From contig NC_014375.1 in NCBI RefSeq assembly GCF_000144605.1, forward strand, positions 186,001 to 250,000: DNA of 64,000 nucleotides. The letters run 5' to 3'. Below, piece after piece: positions 36,929-44,532 of this stretch; positions within the stretch are counted from its first letter, which is position 1; each line of letters starts with the position of its first letter. Position numbers and translations under genes: made by a program. Under the pieces are notes generated by a model. It saw nothing but the letters and a program-made list of their open reading frames with translations. It searched no databases and had not been told where the DNA came from. Source of the stretch: Brevundimonas subvibrioides ATCC 15264. Its GTDB lineage: Bacteria > Pseudomonadota > Alphaproteobacteria > Caulobacterales > Caulobacteraceae.

Positions 36929-36943
36929 GAACAAAGCACGAAC
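36929..36943. promoter_or_regulatory. LexA (SOS) box candidate
   Basis: GAACAAAGCACGAAC is an exact GAAC-N7-GAAC, i.e. the alphaproteobacterial LexA operator GTTC-N7-GTTC. It lies between the divergent flavoprotein gene (start 36887) and the small gene at 37016. Eight fixed bases would occur by chance about once in a window this size, so position rather than uniqueness is the argument. Confidence 0.5.
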
Positions 36944-37015
36944 AGAGCCTTGCGTCCGACGCGCAGGGGCCGCTAGATCGCGCCCGGGTCGGCGCCCACC
37001 GTTGAGTTGAACATC

Positions 37016-37216
37016 ATGACCCCCGACCCCGCCGCCCGCCTGCTGGCGCCCCTGCAGGGCCTCGACCTGACCAGCGCCGACGGCCGCGCCGGCATCGGCT
37101 GCCTGCTGGCCGAGATCGAGCGCCTCGCCCCCGGCGCCATCCTGCGCCAGGCCGCCACGCTCCAGCTCCGCAGCCTGGGCTGCCCCGCCTCCCCGTCCTC
37201 CCGGACCGGACGGTGA
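37016..37216 (+). CDS. Small protein of unknown function
   Basis: A 66-residue protein: MTPDPAARLLAPLQGLDLTS, then GIGCLLAEIERLAPGAIL and a serine/arginine-rich end. It is largely helical by composition, with two cysteines. The start is the ATG; a TTG nine bases upstream is possible. It precedes the zinc-ribbon gene by 3 bases, and both may be controlled by the LexA-like box at 36929. No family is recognised. Confidence 0.5.
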   Translation: MTPDPAARLLAPLQGLDLTSADGRAGIGCLLAEIERLAPGAILRQAATLQLRSLGCPASPSSRTGR

Positions 37217-37219
37217 GCC

Positions 37220-37477
37220 ATGACCCCCCAGGACGTCCGCGCGGACCACACCCTGCGGGCCGCGATCGCCTGCGGCCGCTGCAACCGCTCGCGATCCCTG
37301 CGGGTCGGCGCCATCCCCCGCCGCTGGCAGGACACCGACCTCGGCCGGATCCCCTTCCGCTGCTTCGAATGCGGCGAGCGCCCCAACCGCATCCAGGTCG
37401 AGCGCGGCACCGGGCCCCGGCACGAGACGGTCTGGGCCTGGGCGCTGAAGCCGGAGGGCCACCCGGCGGGGGTGTGA
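37220..37477 (+). CDS. Small zinc-ribbon-like protein
   Basis: An 85-residue protein with two CxxC knuckles, CGRC (about 18-21) and CFEC (about 48-51), spaced as in a treble-clef or ribbon fold, plus a basic region (NRSRSLRVGAIPRRW). It could bind nucleic acid or protein. Two degraded copies of its 3' half lie at 39452-39535 and 40332-40454, so it belongs to a local repeat family. It follows the 66-residue gene by 3 bases. Convergent with the terminase gene. Confidence 0.6.
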   Translation: MTPQDVRADHTLRAAIACGRCNRSRSLRVGAIPRRWQDTDLGRIPFRCFECGERPNRIQVERGTGPRHETVWAWALKPEGHPAGV

Positions 37478-37483
37478 GGGCCT

Positions 37484-39196
37484 TCAGCCCCCCGCCAGCC
37501 CCGGCGGTGCCGCCGGCCAGTCCAGCAGCCGGATGCGCGGCCCCTCACCCCCCGACCGGTCGATCAGCAGGTCCGTCAGGGCCCAGACCAGGGCATCCGC
37601 CCGGTCCAGATCCCAGCCCGCCTCGTCGCCCCCGATCGCCATCAGCTCCTCCTCCAGCGCGCCTAAGCCCCGCGCATGGGTGACCCGCCCCTGTTCGTAC
37701 AGCGCCGCCACCGGCTCGGCCCGGATCCGCTTGCCCTTCGTGGCCCGCACCTCGCGGATCCGCACCGAACAGCCCGCCGTCTTCAGCACCGCCCGCACCA
37801 TCTCGCCGCCCTGGTTGACCTCGACCACCAGGGCGACCGCGCCGAATTCCTCGGCCGCCCGCACCGCCCTTCGCGCCCACCCGTCCGGCCCCAGCCCCGC
37901 CACCGAGCGATCCGCCAGCACATGCGCCCGGTCCCCGACCCGTCCCGCCACCACGATCCCGCAGGCATTGCCCCCCGCCGTCGTCGTCGGATCGATGGCC
38001 ACGACGATGCGGTCGAAGCTCCCCTCCAACACTCCCCGCGCCCGCCCCATCATCTCCGCCGTGAACAAACTCCCTTCCTGCTCCACCACCCGCCCCTCCA
38101 GCTCCTGCGCGGCCTTGCGCGTCCCGCCGTACAGCCGCTCCAGCCCCTCGACGAAGCCCGCTGCCAGGTGGTCCGCATTGTCCCGCGTCGCCGCATGGGT
38201 CTGGACCAGCCCCGGCTCGGCCCTCAGGTCCCTCAGCGCCCCGATCGGCTTGGGCGTCGTCGTCACCACCAGCCGGGGCCGCTCGCCCAGCCGCAGGCCC
38301 ATCCGCAGCAGGGCCAGCGTCGCCCCCGGCCCGCCCCGTCCGCCCCGGCCGCCGCGCGGCCAGGCACAGAATTCGTCCGCCCAGGCCGCCGCGAACTGCG
38401 GCCCCCGCAGGGCTTCCGGGTCCTCGGCCGAGAAGGCCTGCGCCACCGCCCCGTTCGGAAACACCAGCCGTTTCCGCGACGGTTCGAACACCGGCCGCAC
38501 CCCGCCCCATTTCGGATCGTTCCAGCGCGCCAGCGCCGCGATCCCCGACACCCCCTCGACCATCACCTCGCGCACGTCGTGCAGACTGCCCCCGATCAGC
38601 GCCAGCCGCCCGCCGGCCCCCAGCGCCTCCGCCTGATCCGACAGCCACACCGCCCCCGCCAGCGTCTTCCCCGCCCCCCGTCCCCCCAGGAACAGCCACG
38701 TCGTCCAGTCCCCCTCAGGCGCCCGCTGCGCAGGCCGAAGCACCGGCTCGCACCAATCCTCCCCCTCTGGGAGAGGGGGACCGCCGCAGGCGGTGGAGGG
38801 GGAGCCTCCTCCCCCCACCCCCAACCGCCGGATCCCCCGCGCGCTCTGCGTCAGCGCCAGAAAGTCCGGCAGCCGCCCCTCGTCCGCCGCCCGCGCCGCG
38901 CATTCCAGCGCCCGCGCCTCGGACCCTTCCAGGTCCAGCGGATCGAAGGCGAACCCCCGCGCCACGACGGGATCGGGCGCGGGCGTGATCGGCGGCGGCT
39001 GCGACCAGCGATAGACCGCCCCCGGCCGGTCCTTCTTGCGATAGCCCCGGTTCCGCGCCTGATAGCGCACGGCCTCCACGCTGACCCCGTGCTCGTCCGC
39101 CAGTTCGCTCGCGACCTCCCCGGCCACATAGCGTTCCAGCAGCGCGACCCACACCGGGTCCTCCAGCTTCGATTTTCCCGGCCGTCCTGATCCCAT
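37484..39196 (-). CDS. Phage/GTA-type terminase large subunit with N-terminal HTH
   Basis: A 570-residue DNA-packaging ATPase/nuclease. Residues 1-55 form a small helix-turn-helix-like extension (ALLERYVAGEVASELADEHG, VSVEAVRYQARNRGYRKKD), which may act as a built-in small subunit. The ATPase has Walker A GGRGAGKT and the TTTPKP coupling motif; the nuclease half has VVAIDPTTTAGG, VVEVNQGGEMV and DRADALVWAL. No portal, capsid or head genes are adjacent, so it is an orphan of a prophage or of a split gene-transfer-agent locus. Residues about 124-147 come from a palindromic genomic repeat. Confidence 0.88.
   Translation of the reverse strand: MGSGRPGKSKLEDPVWVALLERYVAGEVASELADEHGVSVEAVRYQARNRGYRKKDRPGAVYRWSQPPPITPAPDPVVARGFAFDPLDLEGSEARALECAARAADEGRLPDFLALTQSARGIRRLGVGGGGSPSTACGGPPLPEGEDWCEPVLRPAQRAPEGDWTTWLFLGGRGAGKTLAGAVWLSDQAEALGAGGRLALIGGSLHDVREVMVEGVSGIAALARWNDPKWGGVRPVFEPSRKRLVFPNGAVAQAFSAEDPEALRGPQFAAAWADEFCAWPRGGRGGRGGPGATLALLRMGLRLGERPRLVVTTTPKPIGALRDLRAEPGLVQTHAATRDNADHLAAGFVEGLERLYGGTRKAAQELEGRVVEQEGSLFTAEMMGRARGVLEGSFDRIVVAIDPTTTAGGNACGIVVAGRVGDRAHVLADRSVAGLGPDGWARRAVRAAEEFGAVALVVEVNQGGEMVRAVLKTAGCSVRIREVRATKGKRIRAEPVAALYEQGRVTHARGLGALEEELMAIGGDEAGWDLDRADALVWALTDLLIDRSGGEGPRIRLLDWPAAPPGLAGG
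38758..38828. repeat. Palindromic repeat copy inside the terminase reading frame
   Basis: The block CCTCCCCCT, CTGGG, AGAGGGGGACCGCC, GCAGG, CGGTGGAGGGGGAG is the same unit as at 39326-39372 and 8237-8286. It is read in frame as GGSPSTACGGPPLPEGED within the terminase, at about residues 124-147, between the HTH extension and the ATPase domain. Confidence 0.75.
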
Positions 39197-39325
39197 CGGA
39201 GGAGTCTAGGCCACCCCCGAACCCGGGCGCGTCCGGACGCTCCCTCGCGACCCCGCCCCTTGAAATCAAAGCAAGAGTCCGCCCCCTCGCGGACAACTCG
39301 GACGCTCCAGGCGGACACCCCCGAT

Positions 39326-39372
39326 CCTCCCCCATCGGGGGAGGGGGACCGCCGAAGGCGGTGGAGGGGGCC
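39326..39372. repeat. Palindromic repeat unit between terminase and SRAP genes
   Basis: CCTCCCCCATCGGGGGAGG forms one stem and GACCGCC-GAAG-GCGGT a second, followed by GGAGGGGGCC. This is one unit of the dispersed family. It lies in the 384-base gap between the divergent terminase and SRAP genes, which otherwise holds a VIPAKAG-type repeat (39418-39450) and a decayed piece of the zinc-ribbon gene (39452-39535). Confidence 0.75.
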
Positions 39373-39417
39373 AACGCCCCAGCTCTTCGGGCGAAAGCGC
39401 CTCGTCCGCTTCACGAA

Positions 39418-39450
39418 GGCTTTGTCATCCCCGCGAAAGCGGGGAGACCT
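39418..39450. repeat. REP-type GTCATCCCCGCGAAAGCGGGGA element
   Basis: GTCATCCCCGCGAAAGCGGG is the common proteobacterial intergenic repeat that, when read through, gives VIPAKAG or PRFRGDDK peptides. The CCCCGC / GCGGGG stem has a GAAA loop. It is followed directly by a fragment matching the 3' end of the zinc-ribbon gene. Confidence 0.7.
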
Positions 39451-39451
39451 C

Positions 39452-39535
39452 CCGTTCGAGCGCGGCACCGGGCTCCAGCCCGAGACGGTCTTGGCGTGGT
39501 CGCTGAAGATGGAGGGCCACCCGGCCGAGGCGCGG
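39452..39535 (+). pseudogene. Fragment of the zinc-ribbon gene 3' end
   Basis: The stretch from GAGCGCGGCACCGGGCTCCA to the GAGGGCCACCCGGC block matches 37405-37475 over about 70 bases with scattered substitutions. No start or CxxC region accompanies it, so it is a remnant or part of a mobile repeat. Confidence 0.55.
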
Positions 39536-39580
39536 GGGCGCGCTTTGCCGATTTCAGGACCGCATGTCAGGGTCCCCCCC

Positions 39581-40297
39581 ATGTGCAACCTCTATTCCCT
39601 GCGCAAAGGCCCGGCCGCCATCCTCGACCTCGCGCGGGCGATGCGATCCGACGTCGGCAATCTGGAGCCGCGCGACCTCTACCCGGACTATGCCGCCCCG
39701 ATCGTGCGGATGGACGACACCGGCGAACGCATCCTGACGACCGCGCGATGGGGCCTGCCGTCGTCGAAAAAGGCGCTGTTCGACGCGGCGACCAGACGGG
39801 CCGACAAGCTGCGCGCCAGGGGCAAGGACGTCGACTTTCCCCGGCTGCTGGAACTGGAGCCCGACAGCGGCACCACCAATGTCCGGAACACGGCCTCCAG
39901 CCACTGGAAGCCCTGGCTGTCCCCCGCCAACCGGTGCCTGGTCCCCTTCACCGCCTTCAGCGAGCCGGGCCGCGACGCCCAGGACAAATATCGCCCCGTC
40001 TGGTTCCGGCTGGCGGGCGACGACCCCGAACCCCTCGCCTTCTTCGCCGGGGTCCACGTCCGCGACCACAGCTGCGTGCGCAAGATCAAGACGGGGCCGG
40101 AGACCTGCGACCTCTATGCCTTCCTGACCACCGAGCCGAACGCCGAGGTCGGGGCCGTCCACCCCAAGGCCATGCCGGTCATCCTGACGACCGAGGAAGA
40201 GCGCGAGACCTGGATGCGCGCCGACTGGGCCGAGGCCAGGGCGCTGCAGCGGCCGTTGATCGACGGGGCGCTCGTGGAGGCCAGCGGGGAACGGTGA
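39581..40297 (+). CDS. SRAP domain protein (YedK/HMCES family)
   Basis: A 238-residue SOS-response-associated peptidase-like protein. After removal of Met1 the catalytic Cys2 (MCNLYSL) becomes N-terminal, ready to form a thiazolidine crosslink with abasic sites in single-stranded DNA. Other family residues are Asn in NVRNTAS, Glu in AFSEPG and His in AVHPKAMPVIL. The protein protects abasic DNA and is often linked to the SOS response. I see no LexA box directly upstream. Confidence 0.93.
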   Translation: MCNLYSLRKGPAAILDLARAMRSDVGNLEPRDLYPDYAAPIVRMDDTGERILTTARWGLPSSKKALFDAATRRADKLRARGKDVDFPRLLELEPDSGTTNVRNTASSHWKPWLSPANRCLVPFTAFSEPGRDAQDKYRPVWFRLAGDDPEPLAFFAGVHVRDHSCVRKIKTGPETCDLYAFLTTEPNAEVGAVHPKAMPVILTTEEERETWMRADWAEARALQRPLIDGALVEASGER

Positions 40298-40331
40298 AGA
40301 CCGGCTGATCCAAGGCATACCCCGGGGCCAG

Positions 40332-40454
40332 ATCCCCTTCCGCTGCTTCGATTTCGGCGAGCGCCCCAACCGCATCCCGGTCGAGCGCAGTACCGGCCTC
40401 CAGCCCAAGACACGTGAGCGTGGTGGCTGAAGGCTGAGGGGCCCCGGCGGGGGT
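40332..40454 (+). pseudogene. Decayed copy of the small zinc-ribbon gene
   Basis: ATCCCCTTCCGCTGCTTCGA, followed by the TTCGGCGAGCGCCCCAACCG block, matches 37349-37450 closely, but the second CxxC is destroyed (CFEC has become CFDF) and the 3' end has a frameshift and stop. The copy marks the left edge of the GC-rich DNA; the AT-richer insert begins just after it. Confidence 0.65.
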
Positions 40455-40585
40455 GGGAGGGGCATCTTGACCAATGCCAGGCGATACAGCTGTTCGCCAT
40501 CCTTCGTTTGCGCCGAGCACCCCACTCAAATGGCTGTGGTGCACCCAGAAAATGCCTTGCGTAGCTGCAAGAATATCGTCTGCGT

Positions 40586-43500
40586 TCAATGCCAGGATAA
40601 CGAGCCTAAGGAAGACAATACAGGGGAGCCGGTTCGCTCACGCCAACGTCGGAGAAGCGGCTCCGATATCCGTCGGATGTCAAAATCGTCTCTAATATTC
40701 TCGAGGATGGAAGATGCCACCGACCACTCGGTAGCCGAGCCAGCCATTACGCCATCGCTCAACGCAAGCAGGCCGCCCACGGCTATCCACCATTTCGACC
40801 AATCCGGGCAGAGACTTATAGCGGACTCTACGAAAGCAAGCCGTGAGTTTAGGCCTTCTTCCCCTATCGCCATGAGTAGAAGCGCTGATGATCTGAGATC
40901 GGCCGAATTAGACAAATCATCTGCGATGGACCGAAGGTCGTCTTTTGACAATCCGAAACCGTCGACAGCGCCCCTCGAGAATGGCTGATGATTTGATCTT
41001 CTTGTTGAGCGCGCCGATGCTCTCGCTAGCGCCCGTGACAGAACGTCGGCCATGACAAACGGAAGCAGCAGAGCCCTGTCGTCGTGCAGAATCTCGAATT
41101 CTGAATCTAATCCGTGTGACGTCGGGTTCGGAACGACAACCGCCGCGCGATTAACCACAAGCTGAAAGCAGGCCTTGGCATCTACGCGCTGATGGAGGCT
41201 GGCGGCGATGGGAAGAAGCGTCGCATCAAACCAGCCTTGGGATACAATTCTCTGGAGAGTTTCTAACCGGATTTTGTGGAAGAAGTCATCAAAATCAATA
41301 TTGAGATGGCCGCTGCTACCGTAAAGTAGGGAATGGGCGATTAGCCACGCCTCATTCTCTGCGAGACCCTCCCAGTCGACAGTTCGCTGAACTTGAACAA
41401 CGGATAGGTGACGAGAACAGCCAACGTCTTTCACACGTAGAAGTGCTTCACTTATATCGCCACCCTCAACTACTTTAAGTCTTTCGTTTCGATTGATTAG
41501 TTCGCTTATTCCCGCCGGAATAAGTGCCAGACGTGTCCGGTTTCCGGAAATCCAGGACAAAAATCGTGATCCGGCCAGGCTGTCATTCTTCACATGATAC
41601 GCTATAAGATCTATGGCTCCTTCAAAAAAACCACCAAGATTTCTTAGTTTTGCAAGCTTCCTATCGTCTACCTTTTTCAAGCCGCTGACGAGACTGCTAC
41701 TGAAAATCTTTACGTCGATCGCCCCGAATAGACTTTCTGTCCTTGGAGTACCACTGTATGTTCGAGGATCGAACTCACCCACAGACAGAAGAGCACTCAA
41801 CAGCGACAACTCATCGGCCTCTTCAGCGATAGAATCTCCGGAAAATGGCGACCGGCGACCGATGATGATCTTTCCCGCTGCTCCGACACTGTCCCGAAGC
41901 TCCATCCAATTCGGCGATGCGAGCTCATCGACCGCGAACTGCCTAGCCCAACGAGGAACGTTCAGCCAAGCAGCCGAGTCGTGTCGCTCAGCCCAAGACA
42001 GAAATATGAACCTCTTGGTCGCGGTAGTACGCTCAGACAGCAATGCGGCAGCCTCAGGAATCCTGGCATCGCCATCTGCCAACACCATTGGAAGCAATAG
42101 TGCCGCACCTATGCTGTCGCACTCGCTCCGCTCCCTAAGTGCGGTGAGCAGTACATCGACTAGCCAAGACCGGCTATGAGGAGAGGCTACGCGTCCAATC
42201 AAACGGGCTGCATCGGTACACCCTGCAAGCGTAGATATAACGGGACGGACCAGCGATCGCACACGTCGATCCTGCTCTAATACGCCCTCTGAGAGAAGAC
42301 GCCCGGCTTGTACACCTCCCAGTGCCAACCGAAGAGATAGCTCCCTGCAGTCTTCCCCATTTACTTCTACATTGGCTTTCTCAAGCACGGAGGTGGCAAT
42401 AGAAAGTTCGCCTTTGCGATCGTTCTCAACCAATGAACTGACGTAGAAGTGTATTACCTCCCTCCAGTGGGAGTCTGAGGCGAGCAAAAATAGACGTTCC
42501 GGCAATGTCTCAAGATCGCTGTTTTCGGCTATATACTCAGCAGCAAAGAATTCCTGCAATGGGCGGATATCAAATCTAACGTAGTCACCGTTATCGGGCG
42601 TGTTTACAAGTACAAGCCGCTCAGTTGTCGCCTCCAAAAGAATATCAACCGTAGCTGAAATATTTTCCTCCTGAAGAGTTTGAACTACATCAGAGATTAT
42701 TTCCTTTAGCTCCGAACGACTTATTGACGTCGTGGCACCTTCGCTCTTTTCTGCTTTGGCGTGAAGCTCAAATCCAAGTCGGGAATGTAGGCTTTTGATA
42801 AGCTTATCCCCTCCTGAAAGTATGGCGGCAAGCTCGGCATTAGGGAGAGTGCGGTTCGCTTCCCGCTTTCTCATAACTTCATAAAAGTTATTGAAGAGTT
42901 GCCATTTTCTTTCGGGCGGTCGGTGTCCGTTCCTGACGACTACGGCCATGATATGCGCCTGCAAAGGAGACGTCATAATCTCTTGTACAGCAGGCGCTTG
43001 AATAGCTTCTTGTAGTACCCGGTAAGCCTTCTCGGATTCGGTGACTGTCCGATCAATCGAAAGCACCGGTTTTGCACATGCAAGAGCCTGCGCTGCAGAT
43101 AGCTTAACTAGCTCGACGCGGTTGTGCGATAATGACGAGAACTGGCCAGAATAGCCCTGCGGTCTTGACGTGCATACGATTAGGGCATCACAAAGAGCGC
43201 CGACAAGAAAGTTGTCAACAAAGTACGTTATTTCGTCGGCCACTCTATCTTTTACATCGCCTGGAACTTCATCTAGTCCGTCAAAAACGAATAACCAACG
43301 ACCTTCAGACACCATAGATTTCAATAAGCCGACAGCGACTTCTTGACCAATCGACTTGCCCGACATTGAAGACCAATAGTTGATCAATCGCTTGGGTTCA
43401 TCCGCCTTTCGTTCGCCGTACCATTTAGCAAACTCTCTGAGTTCGATTGAAATGGGAAGACGGGGTGAAGTGGGCCAAATGTCCTCCGATAAAGCGCGGT

Positions 43501-44467
43501 TTTTTATCGAGAGCGCGGACTGGCGTTGCGCATGCGTCACCGTGAGCGCGTTGTTTTCCAGAATTGCTGCAGCCCGATGCACTTGGCAGAAAAACTGCGT
43601 TGAGGTCGACTTTCCTTGTCCGGGTCCACCGATGATAAACCACACACGCGCGCGCGCTGAAGCTTGCGCCCAGAATATCCAGTCCTCGTTCTCTACGAGT
43701 GGATAGGGTTTCTTGTGATTGAGAGACGCAGCTTTGGCGAGCGTATTGGCGACGTAACCTTCCCCTTCCTCCCACTCGTCTTGGAACGGTATGTCTACAT
43801 AAAGATGCTGAATACCTGGCCGACTATCCGCGTCATGTCCGGCCTGGTCTAGTTTGGTGTGAGCGTATTGGTCAAAAGCGGTGACTATTGCGTCACGCAC
43901 AACCGATGTCTTGTCAGACGAGCTATGCGATATGCTCTCGTACAATGAGCGTATGACATGGCCCGGAGTTACAAACTCACCAAAATAGTCAGCTGTGGTC
44001 GGCGAGGCCGCAAGCAGTGAAAGAATTTTGGAGCCGCCCCAAACATGCGCTCTTTCGGCAAGTTCAGGACGGTATGATTTAATTAGCTCTCGTATAGCGT
44101 CGAATGATCCTGTTTCCGGTTTTCCAGAGGGATCAATATTTGTAGCAATAATCCAATTGTCCGGCCACTCACGGTCCAAGGTGTCGTCGGCGTAGAGTTC
44201 TAGTTCGTTCTTAATCTGTTGAATGAGCCATTTCTGCGGATCCTTACTTAGGTGCGGCTTGTGGAACTTTGACTGGATGTGCCAGGTGCCCTGCCAGCGA
44301 TCGGTTTTACTGGGATAATCTGCGGTTCCTTCAAACCAACCGTCGCGACCGCCGTCTGCACCCGGACCAAATCCTGTGGCACCGTGCCCCAGAGTTTGCA
44401 TTACGAGCATGTTGACGAGTTGCTCGAATGTATTTGCGTCCAATCGCGTCAGCTCAAACGAATCCAC
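40586..44467 (-). CDS. NACHT NTPase with N-terminal Mrr-like nuclease domain; candidate anti-phage STAND protein
   Basis: A 1293-residue protein starting at a GTG. Residues 1-160 look like an Mrr/PD-(D/E)xK nuclease: FEQLVNMLVMQTLG, the acidic GADGGRDGW (Asp38 and Asp42) and WHIQSKF (Gln65-x-Lys67). A NACHT domain (about 270-450) has P-loop GGPGQGKST (Lys286), Walker B LFVFDGLDE (391-400) and TSRPQGY. A winged-helix-like segment follows, with FDIRPLQEFFAAEYI (632-646). The C-terminal 600 residues are helical and repeat-like, as in sensor domains. This is the layout of NLR-like bacterial defence proteins (Avs/bNACHT type). Base composition is far less GC-rich than neighbours, a sign of transfer. 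It acts alone; no partner gene is seen. Confidence 0.85.
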   Translation of the reverse strand: MDSFELTRLDANTFEQLVNMLVMQTLGHGATGFGPGADGGRDGWFEGTADYPSKTDRWQGTWHIQSKFHKPHLSKDPQKWLIQQIKNELELYADDTLDREWPDNWIIATNIDPSGKPETGSFDAIRELIKSYRPELAERAHVWGGSKILSLLAASPTTADYFGEFVTPGHVIRSLYESISHSSSDKTSVVRDAIVTAFDQYAHTKLDQAGHDADSRPGIQHLYVDIPFQDEWEEGEGYVANTLAKAASLNHKKPYPLVENEDWIFWAQASARARVWFIIGGPGQGKSTSTQFFCQVHRAAAILENNALTVTHAQRQSALSIKNRALSEDIWPTSPRLPISIELREFAKWYGERKADEPKRLINYWSSMSGKSIGQEVAVGLLKSMVSEGRWLFVFDGLDEVPGDVKDRVADEITYFVDNFLVGALCDALIVCTSRPQGYSGQFSSLSHNRVELVKLSAAQALACAKPVLSIDRTVTESEKAYRVLQEAIQAPAVQEIMTSPLQAHIMAVVVRNGHRPPERKWQLFNNFYEVMRKREANRTLPNAELAAILSGGDKLIKSLHSRLGFELHAKAEKSEGATTSISRSELKEIISDVVQTLQEENISATVDILLEATTERLVLVNTPDNGDYVRFDIRPLQEFFAAEYIAENSDLETLPERLFLLASDSHWREVIHFYVSSLVENDRKGELSIATSVLEKANVEVNGEDCRELSLRLALGGVQAGRLLSEGVLEQDRRVRSLVRPVISTLAGCTDAARLIGRVASPHSRSWLVDVLLTALRERSECDSIGAALLLPMVLADGDARIPEAAALLSERTTATKRFIFLSWAERHDSAAWLNVPRWARQFAVDELASPNWMELRDSVGAAGKIIIGRRSPFSGDSIAEEADELSLLSALLSVGEFDPRTYSGTPRTESLFGAIDVKIFSSSLVSGLKKVDDRKLAKLRNLGGFFEGAIDLIAYHVKNDSLAGSRFLSWISGNRTRLALIPAGISELINRNERLKVVEGGDISEALLRVKDVGCSRHLSVVQVQRTVDWEGLAENEAWLIAHSLLYGSSGHLNIDFDDFFHKIRLETLQRIVSQGWFDATLLPIAASLHQRVDAKACFQLVVNRAAVVVPNPTSHGLDSEFEILHDDRALLLPFVMADVLSRALARASARSTRRSNHQPFSRGAVDGFGLSKDDLRSIADDLSNSADLRSSALLLMAIGEEGLNSRLAFVESAISLCPDWSKWWIAVGGLLALSDGVMAGSATEWSVASSILENIRDDFDIRRISEPLLRRWRERTGSPVLSSLGSLSWH

Positions 44468-44532
44468 TCGCCCATTCCCGTGTTAGTTATTCCTCGATCC
44501 AACCTCTTAACGCGAGTTTGTGCAAGCCGCCC

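Noticed and set aside
36884..37548. Minus-strand frames opposite the two tiny genes at 37016 and 37220
   Set aside because: Low-complexity products with no start context; the plus-strand frames have better starts and a CxxC pattern.
37484..39196. Complete prophage or GTA cluster
   Set aside because: Only the terminase is recognisable; flanking genes are ordinary metabolic or small hypothetical genes.
40455..44532. Integrase, insertion sequence or direct repeats bounding the foreign segment
   Set aside because: Looked at both edges and found no transposase frame and no repeat that I could defend.
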